64,000 nt of DNA from Nonomuraea harbinensis (GCF_019396385.1 NZ_JAHKRN010000008.1:62001-126000); one strand, 5' to 3'. Counted from the first letter of the stretch, positions 33,600-43,168 are shown. The notes: a model not told the origin generated them from the sequence alone. Numbers and translations are program-made.

Positions 33600-35014
33600 C
33601 GCTCCGCGCGGTCGCCGGACCAGTCGGTGTGGAAGGCGCCCTCCCGGTCGACGCGCAGGTACGTGTGCGCGCCGAAATAGTCGCGCAGCCCCTGCACCAG
33701 CGCGGCCGGGAGCCGGTCGCGGCGCAGCCCGTCGTAGTAGGCCAGCGCCGAGGAGAAACCGGGCGTCGGCACGCCGATCTGGACCGCCGTGGTGACCACC
33801 CGCCGCCACGACTCCTGCGCCACGCCCAGCGCGGCCGCGAACGTCGGGTCGGCCAGCAGCGTCGGCAGGGTCCGGTCGGCGTCGTAGGCGGCGCGGATCC
33901 GGTCCAGGAACTTGGCCCGGATGATGCAGCCGCCGCGCCAGATCGTCGCCATCGCGCCCAGGTCCAGGTCCCAGCCGTACTCCTTGGACGCGGCCGCCAT
34001 CTGGTCGAAGCCCTGCGCGTACGCGACGATCTTGGAAGCGTACAGCGCCTGGCGCACGTCCTCGATCAGCTCCTTGGCGCCCACCCCGGACACCGACGGG
34101 CCCGCCAGCTCCCTGGCCGCCGCCCGCTGCTCGGGATGGCCCGACAGCGCCCGCGCGAACACCGCCTCGGCGATGCCCGTCACCGGCACGCCCAGCTCCA
34201 GCGCGCTCTGCACGGTCCACCGGCCGGTGCCCTTCTGCTCGGCCCGGTCGACCACGACGTCCACGAACGGCTTCCCGGTCTCCGCGTCCACCTGGTCGAG
34301 CACCTCGGCGGTGATCTCGATCAGGTACGAGTCCAGCTCGCCCCGGTTCCACTCGCGGAACACCTCCGCCAGCTCGGCCGGGGTGGCGCCGAGCGCCTGG
34401 CGCAGCAGGTCGTAGGACTCGGCGATCAGCTGCATGTCCGAGTACTCGATGCCGTTGTGGACCATCTTCACGAAGTGGCCGGCGCCGTCGGGGCCCACGT
34501 GCACCGCGCACGGCACCCCGTCGACCTGGGCCGCGATGTCCTGAAGGATCGGGCCGAGCGCCTCCCACGACTCCTTCGACCCGCCCGGCATGATGCTCGG
34601 GCCGTTCAGCGCGCCCTCCTCGCCCCCGGAGATGCCGGTGCCGACGAAGTGGATGCCCTTGGCGCGCAGCGCGGCCTCCCGCCGCCGGGTGTCCTCGAAG
34701 TGCGCGTTGCCGCCGTCGACGATCATGTCGCCCGGCTCCATCAGCTCCGCGAGCGCGTCGATCACGGCGTCGGTGCCCGCGCCGGCCTTCACCATGATGA
34801 TCGCCCGCCGCGGCCGCTTCAGCGACGCCACGAAGTCGGCCAGCTCCTCCGACGGCATGAACGTGCCCTCGCCGCCGAACTCCCGCACCAGCGCGTGCGT
34901 GCGCGACGCCGACCGGTTGTGCACCGCCACCGCGTAGCCGTGCCTGGCCAGGTTGCGGGCCAGGTTGCGGCCCATGACGGCCAGGCCGGTGACGCCGATG
35001 TCTGCCAAGTCCAT
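33590..35014 (-). CDS. gnd: 6-phosphogluconate dehydrogenase, decarboxylating
   Basis: 474 residues, full length for the long dimeric form. NADP Rossmann motif GLAVMGRNLARNLA, substrate motif SGGEEGALNGPSIMPGG, catalytic Lys in GAGHFVKMVHNGIEYSDMQ. The C-terminal RREAFHTDW-type tail is present as DREGAFHTDWSGDR. It converts 6-phosphogluconate to ribulose 5-phosphate in the oxidative pentose phosphate pathway. The ATG is preceded by GAGGAG at eight bases. Confidence 0.95.
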   Translation of the reverse strand: MDLADIGVTGLAVMGRNLARNLARHGYAVAVHNRSASRTHALVREFGGEGTFMPSEELADFVASLKRPRRAIIMVKAGAGTDAVIDALAELMEPGDMIVDGGNAHFEDTRRREAALRAKGIHFVGTGISGGEEGALNGPSIMPGGSKESWEALGPILQDIAAQVDGVPCAVHVGPDGAGHFVKMVHNGIEYSDMQLIAESYDLLRQALGATPAELAEVFREWNRGELDSYLIEITAEVLDQVDAETGKPFVDVVVDRAEQKGTGRWTVQSALELGVPVTGIAEAVFARALSGHPEQRAAARELAGPSVSGVGAKELIEDVRQALYASKIVAYAQGFDQMAAASKEYGWDLDLGAMATIWRGGCIIRAKFLDRIRAAYDADRTLPTLLADPTFAAALGVAQESWRRVVTTAVQIGVPTPGFSSALAYYDGLRRDRLPAALVQGLRDYFGAHTYLRVDREGAFHTDWSGDRAERPA

Positions 35015-35076
35015 GTGAAAGCTCCTCTATGGGTGGTACGCAGGCTCCAGCCCACAGGTTCGGGCCGGTATTCCCG

Positions 35077-35772
35077 CTAGTAGTCGCCGTGCCGGACGCC
35101 CAGCTCGTCCAGCCGGTCGAGCATGTCGGCCGGGTCGGCGTACACCCGGAACGCCCCCGTACGCTCAAGCTCGTCCCTGCCGTATCCGCCGGACAGCAAC
35201 CCGATCCCCAGCGAGCCGGCGCGGCGCGCGGCGAGCAGGTCCCAGATGCTGTCGCCCACCACCATGGCATGCGCCGGATCGGCCCGCAGCAGCGCGGCTC
35301 CGGCCAGGAACAGGTCCGGGTCCGGCTTGGCCCGGCGCACCAGGTCGCGCGTCACCAGCGGCGCGTCCTCCGGCAGCCCCAGCATGCCCAGCGCCAGCCG
35401 GGCCGTGCGGGCGTACCCGCTGGTCGCGATCGCCCACGGCACGCCCCGCGACGACAGCTCCGCCAGCAGCTCCGGCGCGCCCGGCAGCGGCCGCACCGAC
35501 TCGACCTGCTGCTCGTACGCGTCGGCGTGCGTCGTCTGCAACTCGTCGATCTGCGCCTGGGTGAGCTTCAGCCCGGTCTCGCGCAGCAGCGCGTTCACGA
35601 ACAGGCCGCCGCTCATGCCGATGCGCCGGTGGATGCGCCACACCGCGAGGTCGATGCCCATCCCCGACAGGGCCTGCCGCCAGGCGATGACGTGCTGGTA
35701 GACGCTGTCGATGAGGGTGCCGTCGAGGTCGAAGAGAAACGCCGGAGCGGGCGCCTCGGGGAAGTCGTGCAT
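35077..35772 (-). CDS. HAD-superfamily phosphatase (subfamily IA, phosphoglycolate-phosphatase-like)
   Basis: 231 residues from ATG 35772. HAD motif I FLFDLDGTLIDS, motif II IATSGYA, motif III RAKPDPDLF and motif IV VVGDSIWDLLAA are all intact. Helical cap between I and II. It hydrolyses a small sugar phosphate or glycolate phosphate, exact substrate unknown. It is 22 bases from the divergent NAD(P)-binding gene, with the inverted repeat CCCCAT-N6-ATGGGG between them. Confidence 0.88.
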   Translation of the reverse strand: MHDFPEAPAPAFLFDLDGTLIDSVYQHVIAWRQALSGMGIDLAVWRIHRRIGMSGGLFVNALLRETGLKLTQAQIDELQTTHADAYEQQVESVRPLPGAPELLAELSSRGVPWAIATSGYARTARLALGMLGLPEDAPLVTRDLVRRAKPDPDLFLAGAALLRADPAHAMVVGDSIWDLLAARRAGSLGIGLLSGGYGRDELERTGAFRVYADPADMLDRLDELGVRHGDY

Positions 35773-35794
35773 ACCCCCATGACACCATGGGGCC

Positions 35795-36430
35795 ATGAGG
35801 ATCATCATCGCGGGCGGACACGGGCAGATCGCGTTGCGGCTGGCCAGGCTGCTCGGCTCCGCCGCCGTCGGCCTGGTCCGCAACCCCGCGCACGTCCCCG
35901 ACGTCGAGGCCACCGGCGCCCGGGCGGTGGTGTGCGACCTGGAGAAGGCGAGCCCCGACGAGGTCGCCGGGATCGTGCGCGGCGCCGACGCGATCGTGTT
36001 CGCCGCCGGCGCCGGCCCCGGCAGCGGCGCCGCCCGCAAGGACACCGTCGACCGGGCGGCGTCCGTGCTCATGGCCGACGCCGCCGAGCGGGCCGGCGTG
36101 CGCACGTTCGTCCAGATCTCCTCCATGGGCGCGGGCCGGCCGCCCGCGGCCGGCACCGACGAGGTGTGGGCCGCCTACATCACGGCCAAGACCGAGGCCG
36201 AGGACGACCTGCGCCGCCGCGACCTCGACTGGACCATCGTGCGCCCCGGCCGCCTCACCGACGAACCCGGCACCGGCCGGGTCCGGCTCGAACCGGAGGT
36301 GCCGCCCGGCTCGGTGCCCCGCGATGACGTGGCCGCCGTCGTCGCCGCCCTGCTGACCGCTCCCGGCCGGCGCACGCTCGAACTCGTCTCCGGCGACACG
36401 CCCATCCAGGAAGCCGTCGCCTCAAGGTGA
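35795..36430 (+). CDS. NAD(P)-binding protein, atypical SDR (NmrA/HSCARG-like)
   Basis: 211 residues. The nucleotide motif is IIIAGGHGQIALRLARLL, near the canonical GGxGxxG. The VQISSMGAG and AYITAKTEAEDDLRRRDLDW parts resemble atypical SDRs with Tyr-x-x-x-Lys in AAYITAKTEAE. The C-terminal half includes TIVRPGRLTD. The role may be redox sensing or sugar-nucleotide chemistry; substrate unknown. Confidence 0.8.
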   Translation: MRIIIAGGHGQIALRLARLLGSAAVGLVRNPAHVPDVEATGARAVVCDLEKASPDEVAGIVRGADAIVFAAGAGPGSGAARKDTVDRAASVLMADAAERAGVRTFVQISSMGAGRPPAAGTDEVWAAYITAKTEAEDDLRRRDLDWTIVRPGRLTDEPGTGRVRLEPEVPPGSVPRDDVAAVVAALLTAPGRRTLELVSGDTPIQEAVASR

Positions 36431-36434
36431 ACGG

Positions 36435-38054
36435 TCAGCGGCCGTCCAGGGCCGCGCGGGCCAGTTCCCTGCACTCCTCCAGCGTGTGACGGGCCAGGGC
36501 GTCGCGGACGGCGGGGACGCAGACGGGCGCCATCGAGAGGCTCGTCACGCCGAGACCCGCCAGGATGGGGGCGAGCCTCGCGTCGCCGGCCGCCTCGCCG
36601 CAGACGCCCACCGGTTTGCCGGCCGCGCGGCCCGCCTCGGCGCAGAGCTCGACCAGGCGCAGCAGGGCCGGCTGGGCCGGGTCCAGCAGGTCGGCCAGGG
36701 CGGGATGCTGCCGGTCGGCGGCGTAGGTGTACTGGCTCAGGTCGTTGGTGCCGATGCTCAGGAAGTCCACCTCGCGCAGCAGACGGTCGGCCAGGAGGGC
36801 CGCGGCCGGGACCTCCACCATCGCGCCCACCCGGGCGATGCCGCGGGCGCGGGCGCGGCGCGCGAAGGCGGCGGCCTCACCGGGGGTGCTGACCATCGGG
36901 GCCATCACCCACGCCTCGGCCCCGGTGCGGCGGGCCGCCTCGGCGATCGCGTCCAGCTGGGTGTCCAGGACGTCCGGCAGCACCCGGTCCACGCGCAGAC
37001 CGCGGACGCCCAGCGCCGGGTTCGGCTCCTCGGGCAGCCCGAGGAACGGCAGCGGCTTGTCGGTGCCGGCGTCGAGGGTGCGCACCACGACGTACGGGAC
37101 GGCGGTGAAGACGTCGGCGTAGGCCGTGACCTGCTCCTCGTACGTGGGCGCCTGCTTGCGGTCCAGGAACAGGAACTCGGTGCGGAACAGGCCGACGCCC
37201 TCCCCGTCCGGGCGCAGGTCGGCGGCCGAGCCGATGTTGAGCAGCAGCTTGACCGGATGGCCGTCGGCGGTCCTGCCGGGGCCGCTGGTGGCCGCGAGCC
37301 GGGCCCGCTCGGCGCTGTCCTGCTCGCGGACGCGTGCCGCGTCCTCCTCCGTGACGCCCGTGACGATCTCGCCGGTGGCGCCGTCCACCGCGATGTACGT
37401 GCCGTCCACCAGGTGCGCGGCGCCCGCGCACGCCACCACGGCGGGCAGCCCGCGGCCACGGGCCAGGATCGCCGTGTGGCTGGTCGGGCCGCCCTTCACC
37501 GTCACCAGCGCCAGCACGTCCGGGCCCAGCCCGGCGGTGTCGGCGGGGGAGAGGTCCTCGGCGACCAGCACGAACGGGTGCCCCGGCGACGGCACGCCCG
37601 GCATCGGCACGCCGAGGGCGGCGGCCACCGCGCGGTGCTTGAGGTCGTCCAGGTCGGCGGCCCGCTCGGCGAGGTAGCCGCCCAGCGAGGCGAGCGCCTC
37701 GCGGTGACGGGCGAAGGCCGCCTCCAGGGCGTGCGGGGCGTCCAGTCCGTCGCGCACCCCCTGCTCGGCCTCCTCCTTGAGCATGGGGTCGTCGGCCATC
37801 ATGGCCAGCGCGTCGAGGATCTCCGCGGCGCCGCGGTCACCGCCCGCCACGGCGGCGGAGCGCCGGCGCAGGTCCTCGGCGACCGCCTCCAGCGCCTCGC
37901 CGACGACGGCGAGCTCGGCGCCGGTGTCGGTCACGGGGTTCGGGGCGGGCAGCGCCGGGGGCCCGGCCATGCGCAGGCACGGACCCGCCGTCCGCCCCGG
38001 GCTGACCCCCAGCCCGGCCAGCGAGGCCGGGCCGGAGGGCTGGAGGTCAGGCAT
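36435..38054 (-). CDS. ptsI: Phosphoenolpyruvate-protein phosphotransferase (PTS enzyme I)
   Basis: 539 residues from ATG 38054, overlapping the HPr gene by eight bases. Phospho-accepting His193 in KGGPTSHTAILARG, PEP-binding TIM barrel with GLFRTEFLFLDR, the signature LSIGTNDLSQYTYAADR and catalytic Cys in GVCGEAAGD. It moves phosphate from PEP to HPr. Being in the same operon as the sugar-specific enzymes makes this locus self-sufficient for phosphorelay. Confidence 0.95.
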   Translation of the reverse strand: MPDLQPSGPASLAGLGVSPGRTAGPCLRMAGPPALPAPNPVTDTGAELAVVGEALEAVAEDLRRRSAAVAGGDRGAAEILDALAMMADDPMLKEEAEQGVRDGLDAPHALEAAFARHREALASLGGYLAERAADLDDLKHRAVAAALGVPMPGVPSPGHPFVLVAEDLSPADTAGLGPDVLALVTVKGGPTSHTAILARGRGLPAVVACAGAAHLVDGTYIAVDGATGEIVTGVTEEDAARVREQDSAERARLAATSGPGRTADGHPVKLLLNIGSAADLRPDGEGVGLFRTEFLFLDRKQAPTYEEQVTAYADVFTAVPYVVVRTLDAGTDKPLPFLGLPEEPNPALGVRGLRVDRVLPDVLDTQLDAIAEAARRTGAEAWVMAPMVSTPGEAAAFARRARARGIARVGAMVEVPAAALLADRLLREVDFLSIGTNDLSQYTYAADRQHPALADLLDPAQPALLRLVELCAEAGRAAGKPVGVCGEAAGDARLAPILAGLGVTSLSMAPVCVPAVRDALARHTLEECRELARAALDGR

Positions 38055-38328
38055 CCAGGGCCTCTTCCGCGTCCAGATCACGGGACAGGAGGGTCACCAG
38101 GGCGTCGAGGGCCTCGTCGGCGCCGGGGGCGTCCGACTCCAGGGTCACCTCGGTGCCGTGGACGGCGCCCAGCGACAGCACGCCCAGCATGCTGTGGGCA
38201 GGGACCGACTTCTCCCCGACCCGGATGCGCACGGGCACCCCCAGCCGCGCCGCCTCCTGGACGAACAGTTTGGCGGGCCGGGCGTGCAGCCCGCTGGCCG
38301 ACGCGACGGCCACGGTCCTCTCGGGCAT
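38047..38328 (-). CDS. ptsH: Phosphocarrier protein HPr
   Basis: 93 residues. Phosphorylated His15 lies in SASGLHARPA, and Ser46 in AHSMLGVLSLGA, the position regulated by HPr kinase in Firmicutes but not known to be used in actinobacteria. Receives phosphate from EI and passes it to EIIA. The protein ends in an acidic tail. Confidence 0.95.
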   Translation of the reverse strand: MPERTVAVASASGLHARPAKLFVQEAARLGVPVRIRVGEKSVPAHSMLGVLSLGAVHGTEVTLESDAPGADEALDALVTLLSRDLDAEEALDA

Positions 38329-38338
38329 GGGTGCCTCC

Positions 38339-39343
38339 TCACGGTTCGATGGTGACCTTGATGGCCGCGCCCTGGCTGACCAGGCCGATCCCGTCCAGCA
38401 CCCGCGACAGCGGGAGCCGGTGGGTGATCAGGTCGGCGACCGGCACGGCGCCCTCGGCGATCAGGCGGAGGGCCTCGGCGTTGTGGCCGGGGCTGGAGCC
38501 GTTGGCGCCGACGATGGTCAGCTCCCGGTAGTGCACCAGGTTCGAGTCCAGCCGGATGAACGGGTCGTCCTTCGGCAGGCCGCCGAAGAAGCTGATGCGT
38601 CCCTGGCGGGCGGTCATCAGCACGGCCTGCTCCTGGGCGGCGCCGGCCGCGGCCGCGGTGATGACCACGTCCGCGCCCCGGCCGCCGGTCAGCTTGAGCA
38701 CCTGCTCCACGGGGTCGGCGTCGATCGCGGCGTCGGGGCGTACCAGCTCGGCCGCCATCGCGAGCCGGTCGGTGTTCACGTCCACGAGGAACACCCGGGC
38801 GGCGCCGCGCGCCCGCGCCAGCCGCACGTGCAGGCAGCCGATCGGGCCCGCTCCCATCACCACCACATCGTCACCCGTACCCACCCGGGCCAGGGCCTGC
38901 CCGTTCAGCACGCACGCCAGCGGCTCGGCCACCGACGCCTCGGCGAACCCGACGCCGGACGGGATCGCGTTCACCCCGTTCACGGCCAGCACCTTGGCCG
39001 GGATGATCATGTACTCGGCGAAGCCGCCGTCGTAGTGGTAGCCCATCGACTCCTGGTTCGGGCACACGGTCATGCGGCCGTGCTCGCAGTCAGGGCAGGC
39101 GCCGCACGGGATGGCGGCGATCACCTGCACCCGCTCGCCGGTGTCCACCACCTCGCCGGCGATCTCGTGGCCCATCACCCGGGGCGGCCGGATGTGGTGG
39201 TGGCCGAACTTGTAGATCTTCGCGTCGGTGCCGCACGTCGAGCAGTTGCGCACCCGGATCTTCAGCTCGCCCGGGCCGGCGACCGGCTCCGGCGCGTCCT
39301 CGATCCGGATGTCGCCCGGCGCGCGGAATCTGGCGACCTTCAC
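38339..39343 (-). CDS. Zinc-dependent polyol/alditol-phosphate dehydrogenase (MDR family)
   Basis: 334 residues from a GTG overlapping the EIIA stop (GTGA). Catalytic zinc ligands Cys in RNCSTCGTDAK and Glu-containing MGHEIAGEVV; structural zinc cysteines CGACPDCEHGRMTVCPN; NAD motif VMGAGPIGCLHVRLAR and Asp in FLVDVN for NAD preference. It resembles sorbitol and galactitol-1-phosphate dehydrogenases. In this operon it probably oxidises the phosphorylated alditol (mannitol 1-phosphate or similar) to a ketose phosphate. Confidence 0.85.
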   Translation of the reverse strand: MKVARFRAPGDIRIEDAPEPVAGPGELKIRVRNCSTCGTDAKIYKFGHHHIRPPRVMGHEIAGEVVDTGERVQVIAAIPCGACPDCEHGRMTVCPNQESMGYHYDGGFAEYMIIPAKVLAVNGVNAIPSGVGFAEASVAEPLACVLNGQALARVGTGDDVVVMGAGPIGCLHVRLARARGAARVFLVDVNTDRLAMAAELVRPDAAIDADPVEQVLKLTGGRGADVVITAAAAGAAQEQAVLMTARQGRISFFGGLPKDDPFIRLDSNLVHYRELTIVGANGSSPGHNAEALRLIAEGAVPVADLITHRLPLSRVLDGIGLVSQGAAIKVTIEP

Positions 39344-39765
39344 GTCAACTCCTCTATCACCTGGTGTGCTTCCGTCGCCTCGCGCAGCGTCCGCGCCCGG
39401 TCCGGGTCGAGGAGGATCTCGGCGAGCGCGGCCAGCAGCGGCACGTGGCCGTCGTCCTTGGCCGCGATCCCGACGCAGACCGTGACGGGCTCGCCGTCCC
39501 AGTCGACGCCGCCGGGGAAGCGCACGACGCAGATGGCGTCGCGCCTGACGTCCTCCTTGGCGGCCGCGGTGCCGTGCGGGATGGCCACGCCCTCCCCGAC
39601 GTACGTGGAGATCGAGCGCTCGCGCTCCAGCATCGCGTCGATGTACGGCTCCGCGACCGCGCCGATGTCGACCAGGACCCGCCCGCAGCGCCGGATGGCC
39701 TCCTCACGGTCGGCCGCGCTCTCGTGCAGCAGCACCGCGCGCGGGTCGAGCAGGTCCTCACGCAT
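39340..39765 (-). CDS. mtlF: PTS EIIA, fructose/mannitol type
   Basis: 141 residues. The phospho-His is in GVAIPHGTAAAKEDV, the family motif. The opening DPRAVLLHESAADREEAIRR and YIDAMLERERSISTYVGEG match mannitol/fructose EIIA. It accepts phosphate from HPr and gives it to EIIB. It overlaps the EIIB gene by eight bases. Confidence 0.9.
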   Translation of the reverse strand: MREDLLDPRAVLLHESAADREEAIRRCGRVLVDIGAVAEPYIDAMLERERSISTYVGEGVAIPHGTAAAKEDVRRDAICVVRFPGGVDWDGEPVTVCVGIAAKDDGHVPLLAALAEILLDPDRARTLREATEAHQVIEELT

Positions 39766-40066
39766 CGACGGTGCCGCCGCTCTTGATCGTGGCGACGAGC
39801 TTGGTCACGGCCGGGTCGCCCAGGAAGATCTGGAACGGCACCAGCACCTTGCCCGGCGCCGCCGCCCTGGCCCTGGCGGCCAGCCCGGCGTGGCAGAGCA
39901 CGACGTCGGCGTCGGCGGGGATGTTGTTGACCGGCGTGTGCTCGACGGCGACCCCGGAGTCCTTGAGCTGCTTGCGGAGCTGGCTGGCGAGCATCACGCT
40001 GCTGCCCATCCCCGCGTCGCAGGCAACGATGATCTTGTGAATGTCCTTGCTGTCGATGCTGGGCAC
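39758..40066 (-). CDS. PTS EIIB, mannitol type
   Basis: 102 residues from a GTG, three bases after the EIIC stop. The phospho-cysteine is in IIVACDAGMGSSVMLA, the mannitol-EIIB signature. In many bacteria it is fused to EIIC; here it is a separate protein. It phosphorylates the sugar bound to EIIC. Confidence 0.9.
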   Translation of the reverse strand: MPSIDSKDIHKIIVACDAGMGSSVMLASQLRKQLKDSGVAVEHTPVNNIPADADVVLCHAGLAARARAAAPGKVLVPFQIFLGDPAVTKLVATIKSGGTVDA

Positions 40067-40069
40067 GGT

Positions 40070-41308
40070 TCACGCCTCCTTGCTGGCGGTACGGGTCTCG
40101 GTCTGCGCGGGCTCGCCGGAGTCGCGGCGCTCGCCGTTGGCGGGCTGCTCGCCGGGGGTGTCCGCCACGACGTCCGCCACGGTGTCGTCGGCGCCGGCCC
40201 GGTGGGAGCCGGCGGGTTCGGGAGCGCCCTCGGCCGGCAGGTCTCCGGCGGGCTCCTCCTTCTCGCCGCGGCCGAAGCCCAGCAGCAGCGCGGCCAGGGC
40301 GAACGACACGGCCGTGGCGACCACGATGCCCGCGATGGACGCGAACAGGCCGCCGCGCGGCGTGACGGCCAGGTAGGCGAAGATGCTGCCCGGCGACGGC
40401 GTGGCGACCAGACCGGCGCCGGTGACCATGAAGGTGAACACGCCGGCCATGCCGCCGCCGATGACGGCCAGGATGAGGCGGGGCTTCATCAGCACGTACG
40501 GGAAGTAGATCTCGTGGATGCCGCCGAAGAAGTGGATGATCATCGCGGGCGGCGTGCTGGGCCGCATGGCCCGCGGGCCGAAGAACATGAAGGCGAGGAG
40601 CAGGCCGAGGCCGGGGCCGGGGTTCGACTCCAGCATGAACAGGATCGACTTGCCGGTCTCCGCCGCCTGGGTGACGCCGAGCGGGCCGAGGACGCCGTGG
40701 TTGATGGCGTTGTTGAGGAACAGCACCTTGGCCGGCTCGATCAGCACGGACGCGAACGGCAGCAGGCCGGTGCCGACCAGCCAGTCGACCGCGTTGCCCG
40801 CGGCCGTGGTGACCACCTGCACGATCGGGCCGATGCCCAGCACGCCGGCCACCGCCATCGCGCCGCCGATGATGCCCGCGGAGAAGTTGTCCACCAGCAT
40901 CTCGAACCCGGCCCGGGTCCGCGCTTCGGTGAACGCGTCCACCTTCTTCAGGATCCAGGCGGTGAGCGGACCGATGATCATCGCGCCGAGGAACATCGGG
41001 GCGTCCGCTCCCACCACGACGCCCATCGCGGCCACGGCGCCCACCACGGCCCCGCGCTGGCCGTGCACCATCCGGCCGCCCGTGTAGGCGATGAGGACCG
41101 GCAGCAGGACCTTGATGATCGGGTCGACCATCGCGGCGAGATCCGCGTTGGGCACCCAGCCGGTGGGGATGAACAGGGCGGTGATGAGACCCCAGGCGAT
41201 GAACGCGCCGATGTTCGGCATGATCATGCCTGCCAGGTGGCCGCCGATCCGCTGGATCGTGGCTTTGGCGCCGGTTCCGTAGACCGGGGGAGTATAGGTG
41301 TCGGCCAT
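40070..41308 (-). CDS. mtlA: PTS EIIC, mannitol type permease
   Basis: 412 residues from ATG 41308 with AAGGAG nine bases upstream. About eight hydrophobic segments and the motifs MIMPNIGAFIAWGLITALF, FLNNAINHGVLGPLG and HFFGGIHEIYFPYVLMKP of mannitol EIIC, with NNAINHG and GGIHE near the substrate site. A 75-residue hydrophilic, Glu/Ala-rich tail replaces the usual fused EIIB domain. It transports and, with EIIB, phosphorylates mannitol or a close alditol. Confidence 0.92.
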   Translation of the reverse strand: MADTYTPPVYGTGAKATIQRIGGHLAGMIMPNIGAFIAWGLITALFIPTGWVPNADLAAMVDPIIKVLLPVLIAYTGGRMVHGQRGAVVGAVAAMGVVVGADAPMFLGAMIIGPLTAWILKKVDAFTEARTRAGFEMLVDNFSAGIIGGAMAVAGVLGIGPIVQVVTTAAGNAVDWLVGTGLLPFASVLIEPAKVLFLNNAINHGVLGPLGVTQAAETGKSILFMLESNPGPGLGLLLAFMFFGPRAMRPSTPPAMIIHFFGGIHEIYFPYVLMKPRLILAVIGGGMAGVFTFMVTGAGLVATPSPGSIFAYLAVTPRGGLFASIAGIVVATAVSFALAALLLGFGRGEKEEPAGDLPAEGAPEPAGSHRAGADDTVADVVADTPGEQPANGERRDSGEPAQTETRTASKEA

Positions 41309-41361
41309 GGGACATTGCTCCTTCGGGGGGTGAGCAGGCTCGTGCGTGGGTGAGCCGTAAG

Positions 41362-42372
41362 TCAGCGGGGGGACGGCGGCGGATGCGGCGCCGCCCCGGT
41401 GGCCGCCGCGCGAACCGTCACGGGGGTACGGGGGAGCGGCGAGGTGAGGAGGCGGCCGGGGTCGGGGCGGGAGACGCGGACGGCGTCGCGGCGGATGTCC
41501 GCGGGCCCCGGCATGCGGCTGCCCGGCAGGCTGACCGCGGCGGCGCCCCAGGCGAGCGCCTCCACCAGCGCCGTCTCGCCGCTTCCGCCGCCCGCGAGGA
41601 ACCCGGCGAGCATGGCGTCGCCCGCGCCGACCGCGTTGCGGGGCTCGGCGACGGGCGCCTCCCCGTACCAGCACCCGCCGTCCTCGACGAGCACGGCGCC
41701 GTCGGCGCCGAGACTGGCCAGCACGGTACGCGCGCCCGCCGCCCGCAGCTTGGCCGCGGCCGCCACCACGTCGCCGACGCAGGTGATCGCCACGCCGGTG
41801 GCGTCGGCCAGCTCCTCCAGGTTGGGTTTGATCAGCGCGGGCCCGGCGCCGAGCGCGCGGGTGAGCGGCGGGCCGCTGGTGTCGACCGCGACGTGGATGC
41901 CCGCCCCGGCGAACCGGCGGCACAACCGGGCGTAGACGTCGCCGGGAACCTCGGGCGGCAGGCTGCCGGAGGCGACCACCCAGTCGGCCTCGCGCGCCTC
42001 GGCCAGCACGGAGTCGGCGATCGTGTCGAGCTCGCCGGGGGAGAGCGCCGTGCCCGGCTCGTTGATCTTGGTGACGGTCCCGTCGGGCTCGGCCAGCGTC
42101 ACGTTCGACCTGGTCCGCCCGGCCACCGGCACGGTCACCATGTCCAGGCCCTCCTGCCGGAGCAGGTGCACGAGCTGCCGTCCCTCGTCGCCGCCGAACG
42201 GCACCACGGCGCGCGAGGCGACCGCGTTGGCCAGCAGGGCGCGGGAGACGTTCACGCCCTTGCCGCCGGGGTCGAGGCGGGCGGCGGCGGCGCGGATGAC
42301 CGCGCCGCGGTCCAGCGCGGCGATCTCGATCGTGCGGTCCAGGCTGGGATTGAGCGTCAGGGTCACGATCAT
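41362..42372 (-). CDS. fruK: PfkB-family 1-phosphofructokinase-like kinase
   Basis: 336 residues from ATG in an ATGA overlap with the DeoR gene. PfkB signatures: LTLNPSLDRTIEI, the first motif GGKGVNVSRAL and the ATP/catalytic motif NAVGAGDAMLAGFLAGG with Asp base. The length fits fructose-1-phosphate or tagatose-6-phosphate kinases. In a mannitol-type operon its substrate may be the ketose phosphate made by the dehydrogenase. Confidence 0.87.
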   Translation of the reverse strand: MIVTLTLNPSLDRTIEIAALDRGAVIRAAAARLDPGGKGVNVSRALLANAVASRAVVPFGGDEGRQLVHLLRQEGLDMVTVPVAGRTRSNVTLAEPDGTVTKINEPGTALSPGELDTIADSVLAEAREADWVVASGSLPPEVPGDVYARLCRRFAGAGIHVAVDTSGPPLTRALGAGPALIKPNLEELADATGVAITCVGDVVAAAAKLRAAGARTVLASLGADGAVLVEDGGCWYGEAPVAEPRNAVGAGDAMLAGFLAGGGSGETALVEALAWGAAAVSLPGSRMPGPADIRRDAVRVSRPDPGRLLTSPLPRTPVTVRAAATGAAPHPPPSPR

Positions 42373-43130
42373 GCGCGGACCACCTGCGGTCCGGCGGCGG
42401 ACAGTTCGGCGGCGAGCGCGTCGTCCACGCCGGCGTCGGTGATCACCACGTCGATCTCGCTCAGCGCGGCGAAGCTCGCCAGGTAGGTGTTGGTGAACTT
42501 GGTGTGGTCGGCGAGCAGCACGCTGCGCTCGGCGGCCCGCACCATCGCCCGCTTGATCGCCGCCTCGGCCGGGTCGGGCGTGGTCAGGCCCTTCTCGGCC
42601 GAGCAGCCGTTGGTGGCCATGAACGCCACGTCCACGTGCAGGTGCGCCAGCGGCTGCAGCGCCCAGTCGTCCACCGTCGCGAGGGTGCGGCCGCGTACCC
42701 GCCCGCCGAGCATGATCACGTTGAGGTTGCTCCGCGCGGCCAGCACGGTGGCGAGCGGCGGCGAGTTGACCACCACGGTGAGCTCGCGGTCGGCGGGCAG
42801 CACGCCGACCAGGCGGCCCGTCGTGGTGCCCGCGTCGATGATGACCGAACCGTCGTCGGGCAGCTCGGCCAGGGCGGCCTTGGCGATGCGCTCCTTCTCC
42901 GCGGTCATCACCTCGTCGCGGGTGGCGAGCGCGGGCTCGAAGCCCAGCCGCTCCACGGGGATGGCGCCGCCGTGCACGCGGCGCAGCACGCCGGCCCGCT
43001 CCAGCGCCGTCAGGTCGCGGCGGATGGTCTCGGTGGTGACGTCGAGCTCGGCCGCCAGCGACACCACGTCGACGCGGCCCGCCACGCGCGCCCTGCGCAG
43101 GATGTCCTGCTGCCGCTCCTCGGCGTACAT
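42369..43130 (-). CDS. DeoR-family regulator of the PTS operon
   Basis: 253 residues. N-terminal helix-turn-helix (AELDVTTETIRRDLTALERAGVLRRVHGGA) shown here only in part, then the sugar-phosphate sensor (SVIIDAGTTTGRLVGVLP, VALLADHTKF-like LLADHTKFTN). It is promoter-proximal and should repress the operon until a sugar phosphate binds. A strong promoter and GAAAC-type repeats lie upstream. Confidence 0.9.
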   Translation of the reverse strand: MYAEERQQDILRRARVAGRVDVVSLAAELDVTTETIRRDLTALERAGVLRRVHGGAIPVERLGFEPALATRDEVMTAEKERIAKAALAELPDDGSVIIDAGTTTGRLVGVLPADRELTVVVNSPPLATVLAARSNLNVIMLGGRVRGRTLATVDDWALQPLAHLHVDVAFMATNGCSAEKGLTTPDPAEAAIKRAMVRAAERSVLLADHTKFTNTYLASFAALSEIDVVITDAGVDDALAAELSAAGPQVVRA

Positions 43131-43168
43131 GATGTTGGTTCACCGCCGTTTCGGGTTGGTTTCCCCTT

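Noticed and set aside
38153..41353. A 1066-codon open frame on the plus strand opposite the PTS genes
   Set aside because: It is antisense to genes with clear PTS motifs, rich in Arg/Gly/His as typical of high-G+C shadow frames, and has no recognisable domain.
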